Of a stretch of DNA of 64,000 bases, positions 24,399 through 32,373 are shown in pieces. Under the pieces are notes generated by a model. The model worked only from the letters and a program-made list of their open reading frames with translations, made no database searches and was not told where the DNA came from. The DNA is from GCA-002793235 sp965267355. Its GTDB lineage: Bacteria; Bacteroidota; Bacteroidia; Flavobacteriales_E; Vicingaceae. How positions within the stretch are numbered: position 1 is the stretch's first letter; each line of letters opens with the position of its first letter. The position numbers and the translations under genes are program-made. The stretch lies in NCBI GenBank assembly GCA_965267355.1, contig OZ253956.1, forward strand, positions 1,798,001 through 1,862,000, written 5' to 3'.

Positions 24399-25379
24399 AT
24401 GAAAAGTGTTTTTATAACAGGTGGTGCTGGATATGTTGGTTCCGTTTTGGTTCCAAAATTATTAGATAAAGGATATAAAGTTTCAGTAATCGATTTAATG
24501 ATTTACGGTGAAGATGTTTTGCCAAATCATGAAAACTTAACGAAAATAAAAGGAGACATTAGAGATATCGAATTGATGAGAAAATCAATTCCTGGTCATG
24601 ATGCAGTAATACATTTAGCTTGTATTTCTAATGATCCAAGTTTTGAATTAAATCCTGATTTAGGAAAGTCTATTAATCTAGATCCGTTTGAGCCAATGGT
24701 TCAAATTTCTAAAGAGAATGGAGTTAAGCGTTTTATTTATGCTTCTTCTTCTTCAGTTTATGGTATTAAAGAAGTGCCAGATGTAACCGAAGATATGGAG
24801 TTATTGCCTTTAACAGACTACTCAAAATTTAAAGCTCAGTGTGAGGAAATACTAGCAAAGTATGATTCAGATGATTTTACAACGGTAACGATTCGTCCTT
24901 CAACTGTTTGTGGTTACTCACCGAGATTAAGATTAGATTTAGTTGTAAATATTTTAACAAACCTTGCAATCAATAAAGGACAAATTACTGTTTTTGGTGG
25001 TGAGCAGTTAAGACCAAACATTCACATAGAAGATATGTGTGACGTTTACTTAATGATGTTAGAGATTGAAGATGATAAGATTAGAAACAAAATCTTTAAC
25101 GCTGGTTACGAAAACTTTAAAGTAAAAGATATAGCTCAAATGGTTAAGAATGTAATCGGAGATCAGGTTGAGGTAATAACAACTCCAACTGATGATAATC
25201 GTTCTTATCATGTGAGTTCAGCAAAAATAAAAAGAGAATTAGGTTTTGAACCAAAGAAAACGGTTGAAGATGCAATTGAAGATTTAAAGAATGCATTTGA
25301 AGCAGGTAAGATTCCTAACTCTTTAGATGATATCAAATACTTCAATGTGAAGTTGATGCAAAATATCGAATTACAATAA
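24399..25379 (+). CDS. NAD-dependent sugar epimerase/dehydratase (extended SDR)
   Basis: A 326-residue extended short-chain dehydrogenase. The Rossmann motif GGAGYVGSVLVPKLLDKG, the strand VIHLACISNDPSFE, active-site segment YASSSSVYG and the Tyr-x-x-x-Lys pair in LTDYSKFKAQCE are present. It acts on a nucleotide-activated sugar; the exact reaction (epimerase, dehydratase or reductase) is not readable. Its stop overlaps the next start (TAATG), which pairs it with the aminotransferase and suggests an amino-sugar branch. Confidence 0.88.
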   Translation: MKSVFITGGAGYVGSVLVPKLLDKGYKVSVIDLMIYGEDVLPNHENLTKIKGDIRDIELMRKSIPGHDAVIHLACISNDPSFELNPDLGKSINLDPFEPMVQISKENGVKRFIYASSSSVYGIKEVPDVTEDMELLPLTDYSKFKAQCEEILAKYDSDDFTTVTIRPSTVCGYSPRLRLDLVVNILTNLAINKGQITVFGGEQLRPNIHIEDMCDVYLMMLEIEDDKIRNKIFNAGYENFKVKDIAQMVKNVIGDQVEVITTPTDDNRSYHVSSAKIKRELGFEPKKTVEDAIEDLKNAFEAGKIPNSLDDIKYFNVKLMQNIELQ

Positions 25380-26473
25380 TGCAAGTACCTTACGTAAATA
25401 TTGGAGTTCAATACAAAGATTTAAAGGAGGAAATCTTTAACTCTTTGGATAAATTGTTCGATTCAGGAATGTTTATTCTTGGAGAGGAAGTTAGTCAGTT
25501 TGAAGAAACATTTGCAGCGTATTGCGAAGCTGATTATTCAGTTGGTTTAAACTCAGGAACAGATGCTTTGTTTCTTGGGATGAAAGCTTTAGGAATTGAA
25601 TGTGGAGATGAGGTTATTGTTCCACCTAATTCATTTTTAGCTTCAGCTTCGGCTTGTCAATTAATTGGAGCCGTTCCAGTTTTTGTTGATGTAAATGATG
25701 ATTTCACATTAGATCACACTAAAATTGAAGCTGCAATTACTGAAAATACAAAAGCTATTATGCCAGTGCATTTAACTGGTCGACCAGCTGATATGGATGA
25801 GATAATGGCTATAGCTAAAAAGCATAACTTAAAAGTAATTGAGGATTCAGCGCAAGCTGTTGGCGCAAAATACAAAGGGAAGAAAGTAGGAAGTATCGGA
25901 GATGTAGGATGTTTTAGCTTACATCCTTTAAAAAACCTAAGTGCTGCAGGTGATGGAGGAATGTTAACTACCAATAATAAGGAAGTTTATGATTACATGT
26001 TAAAAGCACGTAACCATGGATTAAAGAATAGAGATGAGTGTGAGTTTTGGAGTTATAATTCTAGATTAGATGCTGTACAAGCTGCTATTTTAAATGTTAA
26101 GATAAAATCTACTGACAAATGGAATAATAGAAGGAGAGAGATAGCTCACAAATATCAAGCTGCTCTTTCTAATGTTGTTGATGTTCCAATGGATGATGAA
26201 AATTATCATTCAGTTTATCACACGTTCATAATTAAAACTCCTAAGCAATTAGAATTACAAGCTTTCTTGCAAGAAAATGGAATTGGATCTAAAATTCATT
26301 ATCCAATGCCAATTCATTACCAAGAAGCTGCTTCTAAATTAAATTGTTCTAAAGGAGATTTTCCAGTTACTGAAAAGCAAGCAACAGAAATTTTAAGCTT
26401 ACCAGTTTATCCTGAGTTAGCCGATGAACAAGTTGATTATGTAATTGCTAAAATAACTGAGTTTTTCAGCTAA
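25379..26473 (+). CDS. DegT/DnrJ/EryC1/StrS-family sugar aminotransferase
   Basis: A 364-residue PLP enzyme. GLNSGTDALFLGMKALGI is the phosphate-binding turn, VIEDSAQAVGAKYKGKKVG carries the PLP-ring Asp and Gln, and CFSLHPLKNLSAAGDGGML holds the Schiff-base Lys. It transfers an amino group from glutamate to a keto sugar nucleotide, probably the product of the preceding SDR. It starts inside that gene's stop and ends inside the next start, both as TAATG. Confidence 0.93.
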   Translation: MQVPYVNIGVQYKDLKEEIFNSLDKLFDSGMFILGEEVSQFEETFAAYCEADYSVGLNSGTDALFLGMKALGIECGDEVIVPPNSFLASASACQLIGAVPVFVDVNDDFTLDHTKIEAAITENTKAIMPVHLTGRPADMDEIMAIAKKHNLKVIEDSAQAVGAKYKGKKVGSIGDVGCFSLHPLKNLSAAGDGGMLTTNNKEVYDYMLKARNHGLKNRDECEFWSYNSRLDAVQAAILNVKIKSTDKWNNRRREIAHKYQAALSNVVDVPMDDENYHSVYHTFIIKTPKQLELQAFLQENGIGSKIHYPMPIHYQEAASKLNCSKGDFPVTEKQATEILSLPVYPELADEQVDYVIAKITEFFS

Positions 26474-27504
26474 TGGGTTATCAAGAAAATATACTAGAGC
26501 TTTTTAAAAAAGCTCATGATGATGATAAGCAACAGTTTATCAAAGACTGGATGGTTCATTGGACTTATCAAGATAAGAGAACTAAACGTCAAGTTAATTA
26601 TGATGGTGATTTGCCAGAGGATTTTTATACTTACAATGGACCAGAAGACATAGTTCAATGGTACAATTGGCAAAAGGTTCCTAAGCCAGATTATTTTGAT
26701 GAGAATAGAATTAATGATTTAATAGCGAAGAGTAAGAAGTTCGATTCTGATTTACTTTCTAAGTACAATTTAGAATTTGATTTTTCTAGCTATGACCAGT
26801 GTATAGCAAGAAACAATGCTCAAGATTACATCTTAGCTAACTTTTATCCAATGCAGAATACTGGAGGACTAAAAGTGATGGATTTTGGAGCTGGATATGG
26901 AAGACAAGCTAACCTATGGTCGCAAGAAGGAGCTGATGATTTAGTTTTTGTGGCCGTTGATGCCATTCCAAAATCGTATTGTTTACAGCATTTGTATTAT
27001 TCTAATTCTGGTAGAGAGTTTCATGATTACGCTGTAGAAAGAGATCAGTTTAACCTGGATGAAAACTCTAAAGGAATCTATCATGTTCCAACTTGGAGAT
27101 TAGATTTAATACCGGATAATTACTTTGATAAAATATTGGTAGTTCAAGTTTTACAAGAACTAAACGAACCATTAGTAAAATATGCTATTTCTCAATTTAA
27201 GAGAATATTAAAGGATACTGGTGTTTTATACATCAGAGATCACATGAATGCTTGGAGACCAACGCATAAGTTGGATGTAGATGAGCATTTAGCAAATAAT
27301 GGATTTACATTAGAGTTTAAACCACATATCGTAGATAAGGAAGATTTACATGGTATTCCAAGAATGTGGAGAAAGACCAATCCAAAGGTAGTTGAGCAAG
27401 CAAAGATTGATACATCTCAACGAATGAAAGAAATGAGAGAGAATATTGATGCATCAACAGGTGGTCAGCTCAAAAAAATAGTTCAAAAAATAAAAGGAAA
27501 ATAA
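26473..27504 (+). CDS. Class I SAM-dependent methyltransferase-like protein
   Basis: A 343-residue protein. KVMDFGAGYGRQANLWSQEG is motif I for S-adenosylmethionine, followed by VFVAVDAIP and the later NYFDKILVVQVLQELNEPLVKYAISQFKRILKDTG with the usual motif IV/V spacing. The first 130 residues are a separate helical region. It probably methylates a sugar of the glycan. It overlaps both neighbours by one base. Confidence 0.8.
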   Translation: MGYQENILELFKKAHDDDKQQFIKDWMVHWTYQDKRTKRQVNYDGDLPEDFYTYNGPEDIVQWYNWQKVPKPDYFDENRINDLIAKSKKFDSDLLSKYNLEFDFSSYDQCIARNNAQDYILANFYPMQNTGGLKVMDFGAGYGRQANLWSQEGADDLVFVAVDAIPKSYCLQHLYYSNSGREFHDYAVERDQFNLDENSKGIYHVPTWRLDLIPDNYFDKILVVQVLQELNEPLVKYAISQFKRILKDTGVLYIRDHMNAWRPTHKLDVDEHLANNGFTLEFKPHIVDKEDLHGIPRMWRKTNPKVVEQAKIDTSQRMKEMRENIDASTGGQLKKIVQKIKGK

Positions 27505-28490
27505 TGAAGGCATTAGTAACAGGAGGGTGTGGATTTATTGGAAGTCATATTTGTGACTTATTACTAGGAAAGGGATATGAGGTTATTGTAATTGATAACA
27601 TGTCTACTGGTAGAGAGGCTAACCTAGATCACCAAAAAGAAAATGAGAAGCTTACAATTTATAATGAAGATATAGTTAATCATGATAAGATTGCTCCGTT
27701 GTTTGAAGGAGTTGATTACGTTTATCATATTGCTGCATTAGCAGATATTGTTCCTTCTATAGAACAACCAATGGAGTATCATCAATCTAATGTTGATGGA
27801 ACCATTAGCGTTTTAGAAGCAGCTAAGAAAGCAGGAGTTAAAAGGTTGTTGTATGCTGCTTCATCATCTTGTTATGGTATTCCTGACAACTATCCAACAC
27901 CAGAGGATGCTGAAATCAGGCCTCAATATCCATATGCTTTTACGAAGAATATAGGAGAACAGTATGTAATGCATTGGCATCAGATTTATGATTTGCCAGT
28001 TACTAGTGTCCGTTTCTTTAATGTTTATGGACCTCGTTCTAGAACATCTGGAACTTACGGTGCTGTGTTTGGCGTTTTCTTAGCACAAAAGTTAGCAGGA
28101 AAGCCTTATACTGTTGTTGGTGATGGGAAACAAACAAGAGACTTTACTTATGTTACTGATATAGCTGAAGCATGCTATACATGTATTACTAACGAGAATA
28201 CCTTAGGTGAAATCATGAACATTGGTAGTGGGAATCATTACAGTGTAAATAGATTGGTTGAACTTTTAGGAGGAGATATCGAATACATTCCAAAAAGACC
28301 TGGTGAGCCAGATTGTACATTTGCAGATGTATCTAAAATAGAAAGATTAACTGGCTGGAAAGCGAAAGTATCTTTTGAAGATGGTGTTGCTCAAATGATA
28401 GAGCATATCGATTACTGGAGAGAAGCTCCAGTTTGGGATAAATCTTCAATCAACGAAGCCACTAAAGGTTGGTTTAAATATCTAAAATAA
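27504..28490 (+). CDS. UDP-sugar 4-epimerase-like SDR
   Basis: A 328-residue extended SDR close to the UDP-glucose/UDP-GlcNAc 4-epimerase group. It has GGCGFIGSHICDLLLGKGYEV, VIDNMSTGREANL, AALADIVPSIEQPMEYHQSN, YAASSSCYG and YPYAFTKNIGEQY with the catalytic Tyr and Lys. The segment VRFFNVYGPRSRTSGTYGAVFG and the TRDFTYVTDIAEA block are characteristic. It likely supplies a C4-epimerised sugar nucleotide to the same pathway. Confidence 0.9.
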   Translation: MKALVTGGCGFIGSHICDLLLGKGYEVIVIDNMSTGREANLDHQKENEKLTIYNEDIVNHDKIAPLFEGVDYVYHIAALADIVPSIEQPMEYHQSNVDGTISVLEAAKKAGVKRLLYAASSSCYGIPDNYPTPEDAEIRPQYPYAFTKNIGEQYVMHWHQIYDLPVTSVRFFNVYGPRSRTSGTYGAVFGVFLAQKLAGKPYTVVGDGKQTRDFTYVTDIAEACYTCITNENTLGEIMNIGSGNHYSVNRLVELLGGDIEYIPKRPGEPDCTFADVSKIERLTGWKAKVSFEDGVAQMIEHIDYWREAPVWDKSSINEATKGWFKYLK

Positions 28491-28498
28491 TTTATCCG

Positions 28499-29614
28499 AT
28501 GACGTTTAAGGAGTTATTAAGAAAACAGCTGTTGGCAGAATCGGGTAATTATTATACAGATAATTACGATTACAATACACATCCCGAAAAGCTTAAAGCA
28601 AAGAAGAAGTTGGTCAACTTCATGAAGCGTATTATGTTTAGTAAGGCCATAATGCCAATTTTTCTTAGGTTAGGAGGATATAACTTCTTATTAAAACAAT
28701 TAGGATTTTATAACTATATGGGTAAGCTAGATGCTATGTACAATAGACTAGCTAGCGAAGAATCTAAAGAATGGCTATTGAAACTAATGGCATTTCAGGT
28801 GTTAGGTTATTTAAAGGTAAAACTTCCTTTAAACACACCTGAATACTGGCAAGGAATTGATAAGATGAAATCTTTAGCTCAAAAGGATAAAGTAATTGAA
28901 GTGCCTTATAAACCACATCAATTATATTATCATGATTTAAATGAGTTAGGATTTCCTGTAAAAATCTATTTGCACTCAATAGCTTTATTTACAACCTATA
29001 CAGTTAATCATTACTTAAAAAAAGTAAGTGATACTAAAATTTTAAAAGCTGAAGAAGGTGATATAGTGTTGGATTTAGGTGGTTGTTATGGTGATACTGG
29101 ATTATACTTTGCTCATCATGTTGGCGAGAAAGGAAAGGTTTATACTTTCGAATTTATTCCAAGTAATAAAGAGATTTTAAATAAGAATTTGGATTTAAAT
29201 CCAAACCTAAAAGATAGAATTCAGCTGGTGGAGAATCCGTTGTGGGATAAATCTGGAATTAATGTTTTCTATAAAGATAGGGGAGCAAGTAGTCAGGTAA
29301 GCTTCGAGAAATCAGCTAGCCTTGATGGAGAAACCGTAACGGTTAATATAGATGACTTTGTTAAGGATAACAACTTACCAAGTGTTGATTTTATAAAAAC
29401 TGATATTGAAGGAGCTGAACCATATGCAATCAATGGAGCCATAGAAACGATTAAGAAGTTTAAGCCAAAATTGGCTATATCTATCTACCATGGAATGGAT
29501 GACTTTACTGGGATTATAGACCAGATAGATGAATTAAATTTAGGGTACAAATTTTATATTCAGCATGCTACAATATACTCTAGTGAGACAGTGCTTTTTT
29601 GTGAGGTAGAATAA
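28499..29614 (+). CDS. FkbM-family methyltransferase
   Basis: A 371-residue protein. The C-terminal ~210 residues are an FkbM methyltransferase domain: DIVLDLGGCYGDTGLYFAHHVG (SAM loop), VYTFEFIPSNKEILNKNLDLN, and VDFIKTDIEGAEPYAINGAIETI, the family's hallmark D-I-E-G-A-E. The N-terminal ~160 residues are helical and without a known motif. Members O-methylate sugars or polyketides; sugar methylation is the reasonable inference here. Confidence 0.9.
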   Translation: MTFKELLRKQLLAESGNYYTDNYDYNTHPEKLKAKKKLVNFMKRIMFSKAIMPIFLRLGGYNFLLKQLGFYNYMGKLDAMYNRLASEESKEWLLKLMAFQVLGYLKVKLPLNTPEYWQGIDKMKSLAQKDKVIEVPYKPHQLYYHDLNELGFPVKIYLHSIALFTTYTVNHYLKKVSDTKILKAEEGDIVLDLGGCYGDTGLYFAHHVGEKGKVYTFEFIPSNKEILNKNLDLNPNLKDRIQLVENPLWDKSGINVFYKDRGASSQVSFEKSASLDGETVTVNIDDFVKDNNLPSVDFIKTDIEGAEPYAINGAIETIKKFKPKLAISIYHGMDDFTGIIDQIDELNLGYKFYIQHATIYSSETVLFCEVE

Positions 29615-29646
29615 TTTTGTAATATTGTTGAGCAAACACACACGAT

Positions 29647-31164
29647 TTGGATAAGATATACACATTAGAAGAGTTAGGGCCTATAGTTGAAAAACTAAAA
29701 GGAGAGGGGAAGAATGTAGTGCACTGTCATGGTGTGTTTGATTTATTGCACCCAGGTCATTTTAAGCATTTCGAAGCTGCTAAAAAATTTGGGGATGTTT
29801 TAGTAGTAACGCTTACCGAAGATATTCATGTAAATAAAGGTCCAGATAGACCAATATTTAAAGAAAACATTAGAGCTGAAACTATTGCTTCGGTTGGGGT
29901 GGTAGATTATGTTGCCATAAATAGAAATCCAAAAGCTATTCCTGCTATACAAACATTAAAGCCTAGCTTTTATGTGAAAGGTCAGGATTACGAAAAATTA
30001 GCTGATGATATTACTGGAGGGATTTATGAGGAGAAAACTGAAGTGGAAAATCATGGAGGTAAATTGGTGTTTACCCATGAACAACAATTCAGTTCGTCTA
30101 AGCTGATTAACCGTCATGTTGATGTTAAGGATGATGAGTTAAACAAATACTTAAAAGGAGTAAGAGAAGAGTTTAATTACTCAGAGATTCAACAATATTT
30201 TGAGAAGATTTCGAACTATAATGTATTGGTAGTTGGAGATATTATTTTGGATGAATACCAATTTGTTTCTCCTTTAGGAAAGTCTTCTAAATCGGCTACC
30301 ATTACTGCTAAAAAATTAAACACTGAGCTTTATGCTGGTGGTGTGTTGGCTGTAGCTAACCACATTGCAGATTTTGTAAATAGTGTAACCTTAGTTTCTA
30401 CTTACGGACAAAATGGTGGAGTTGATTATTACGATTTTATAAAAGATAACTTACATCCAAATGTAAAGTTTGATCCTTTATATGTGCCAGACAGACCAAC
30501 TACGTTGAAGAGAAGGTTGGTTGACAAAACTTTCAAGCATAAGTTGTTTGAGGTGATTGAGATTGATGATTCTCCTTTAGGTGATGAGCAAACGAACCAA
30601 TTGGTTGAGAAAATTGACAAGTACAATGATATTGACTTGATGGTGGTGGCTGATTTCGGACACGGATTATTGGATAAGAAATTAGTGAATCACATCTCTA
30701 AAAAAGATACGTTCTTGAGTGTTAACGCTCAAACTAATAGTGCGAACAAAGGATACAATTTTATTATCAAATACGATAACTGTAGTTATTTCTCTATCGA
30801 TAAGCAAGAAGCTAAATTAGCGGTACATGATAAGTACGCTAATATGGATGAGGTGTTAAATGAGTTGTTGGATAGAACTAATGCTAAGAGTGCTGCTATT
30901 ACTTTAGGAGTAGAAGGATGTTTAGTTGGATCTAAAAATGTAAAAGAGAAAGCACCAGTATTGTCTAACGAAATTGTAGATACCATTGGAGCAGGAGATG
31001 CTTTCTTATCCATTACCTCTTTATTAGTTAAAGCTGGTATGCCAGAAAAGCAAGTTGCATTTATTGGAAATGCAGTTGGATCTATGGCGGTTAAAATTAT
31101 TGGTAACAAAACATTCATAGAAAAAGTACCTTTGCTGAAATATGTAAAAACTTTACTGTCGTAA
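29647..31164 (+). CDS. Cytidylyltransferase-PfkB sugar kinase fusion (HldE-like, reversed order)
   Basis: A 505-residue bifunctional protein with a TTG start. Residues about 1-145 are a nucleotidyltransferase with VVHCHGVFDLLHPGHFKHFEAA (HPGH motif) and PSFYVKGQDYEKLADDITGG. Residues about 190-500 are a ribokinase/PfkB domain with VLVVGDIILDEYQF, ELYAGGVLAVANHIADF and the phosphotransfer motif IVDTIGAGDAFLS. In E. coli HldE the kinase comes first and the transferase second; here the order is inverted. With the SIS isomerase that follows it probably makes an activated heptose-type sugar. Confidence 0.87.
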   Translation: MDKIYTLEELGPIVEKLKGEGKNVVHCHGVFDLLHPGHFKHFEAAKKFGDVLVVTLTEDIHVNKGPDRPIFKENIRAETIASVGVVDYVAINRNPKAIPAIQTLKPSFYVKGQDYEKLADDITGGIYEEKTEVENHGGKLVFTHEQQFSSSKLINRHVDVKDDELNKYLKGVREEFNYSEIQQYFEKISNYNVLVVGDIILDEYQFVSPLGKSSKSATITAKKLNTELYAGGVLAVANHIADFVNSVTLVSTYGQNGGVDYYDFIKDNLHPNVKFDPLYVPDRPTTLKRRLVDKTFKHKLFEVIEIDDSPLGDEQTNQLVEKIDKYNDIDLMVVADFGHGLLDKKLVNHISKKDTFLSVNAQTNSANKGYNFIIKYDNCSYFSIDKQEAKLAVHDKYANMDEVLNELLDRTNAKSAAITLGVEGCLVGSKNVKEKAPVLSNEIVDTIGAGDAFLSITSLLVKAGMPEKQVAFIGNAVGSMAVKIIGNKTFIEKVPLLKYVKTLLS

Positions 31165-31725
31165 ATGGAAAGCTTAAATCAATATACATCGAAATTTAAT
31201 GAAGTAGTTAACTCTGCTGTAATTACTGATGCTAACGGAACTGTAATAGAAGATGCTTTTGCCAAAGTGGTAGAAGAATTAAATACCATTAAAGCTAATG
31301 GCGGAACAGTTTATTTAGTGGGTAATGGAGGGAGTAGTGGAATTATTTCTCACGTTTCTATTGATTTAATTAATGCTTGTAAGATAAAAGCACACCCCAT
31401 TACAGATAATAGTGTGTTAACTTGTTTGGCAAACGATTATGGTTACGAAAAAGTCTTTTCTGAAGCATTAAATACCATGATTACCGATAATGATTTATTG
31501 ATTGCTGTGAGTAGCTCTGGTAACTCACAAAACATTGTAAATGCAGTAGAAGCTGCTAACAATAAAGGAGCTAAGAGCTTAACACTTTCTGGTTTTAAAC
31601 CAGATAATAAATTACGTACAACAGGTACATACAACCTTTGGATAGAAAGCATGAGTTACGGTTATGTAGAGATTGGTCATGCTTTGTTGTTGCACTACGT
31701 TACGGATTGTTTTTGTGGGCAGTAA
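31165..31725 (+). CDS. SIS-domain sugar isomerase (GmhA-like)
   Basis: A 186-residue single SIS domain, directly after the kinase-transferase fusion with no spacer. VYLVGNGGSSGIISHVSIDLIN is the phosphate-binding start, AVSSSGNSQNIVNAVEAANNKGAKSLTLSGF the second phosphosugar loop and YVEIGHALLLHYVTDCF a C-terminal helix with the conserved His. It resembles phosphoheptose isomerase. The helix that holds the catalytic Glu in GmhA (AEEL-type) reads SIDL here, so the base may be Asp or the substrate may differ. Last gene of the operon. Confidence 0.85.
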   Translation: MESLNQYTSKFNEVVNSAVITDANGTVIEDAFAKVVEELNTIKANGGTVYLVGNGGSSGIISHVSIDLINACKIKAHPITDNSVLTCLANDYGYEKVFSEALNTMITDNDLLIAVSSSGNSQNIVNAVEAANNKGAKSLTLSGFKPDNKLRTTGTYNLWIESMSYGYVEIGHALLLHYVTDCFCGQ

Positions 31726-31754
31726 GGTTAATCTTTTTAAGTTTTAGGATCGAT

Positions 31755-32333
31755 TTATTTTTTCTTTGAAAGAAATTTAAAAAGATTGTTAATGTTAACG
31801 CCTACTCCAGCAATGTTTGGTTCAAGAATAATTGCATCGTTTAGCACTTTGTTTATTCCACTTTTAAGCTCTTTTTTAACTTGAAAATCTTTGATTTCTT
31901 TTTTCTCCTTAATATCTTGGAAAATCTTCTCGATTAATTTTATAACATCTTGTGGTGTGTTACAAATTTTTCCTATCTCCAGGAATACTAATTTGTCTTC
32001 AGGGATTTTTTCTTTTTTTGACTTTTTTTTATTGTCACGGTCTAAAAAGTATTTTGGATGTATAGTTGTAATCATTAATGCAGGTAGTAATTTTTCTGGT
32101 TCAATTCCATTAATTGATTCCCAAGATAATAGTTCTGAATAAAAATGACTTTCAGGTATTCCTTGAATCGCTACAGTATTGTTTTCAGCAGCGAATTTTG
32201 CGATTTTATCAAAACTGTTTCTTAATGCATTTGAAATAGGTTCATCCCAATTATAATAGTCTAAAATGTATAAATAGTAATCCCTCTCTACATTTTTAGG
32301 TATTGCTGCAATTGTACTTATTTTTAGCCCCAT
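31755..32333 (-). CDS. Hypothetical protein, no recognised family
   Basis: A 192-residue protein without signal peptide or membrane segment. The first half is mixed alpha/beta (KISTIAAIPKNVERDYYLYILDYYNW, VAIQGIPESHFYSELLSWESINGI, LLPALMITTIHPKYFL). The second half has a Lys-rich stretch near 100-112, then helices (TPQDVIKLIEKIFQDIKE) and a basic C-terminus FLSKKK. Strand-like segments ending in Ala-Leu-Met-Ile and Val-Phe-Leu-Glu hint at a compact sensor-like fold, but I cannot name it. It is a single gene between the glycan operon and the YfhO gene. Confidence 0.65.
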   Translation of the reverse strand: MGLKISTIAAIPKNVERDYYLYILDYYNWDEPISNALRNSFDKIAKFAAENNTVAIQGIPESHFYSELLSWESINGIEPEKLLPALMITTIHPKYFLDRDNKKKSKKEKIPEDKLVFLEIGKICNTPQDVIKLIEKIFQDIKEKKEIKDFQVKKELKSGINKVLNDAIILEPNIAGVGVNINNLFKFLSKKK

Positions 32334-32373
32334 TTTTAGCTGATTTACTACTGCTATTGTTTAACATTCTATG

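Noticed and set aside
31730..31787. 11-bp inverted repeat AATCTTTTTAA / TTAAAAAGATT after the SIS gene
   Set aside because: Pure A/T-rich arms 36 bases apart, one inside the next coding region; likely chance in a low-GC genome.
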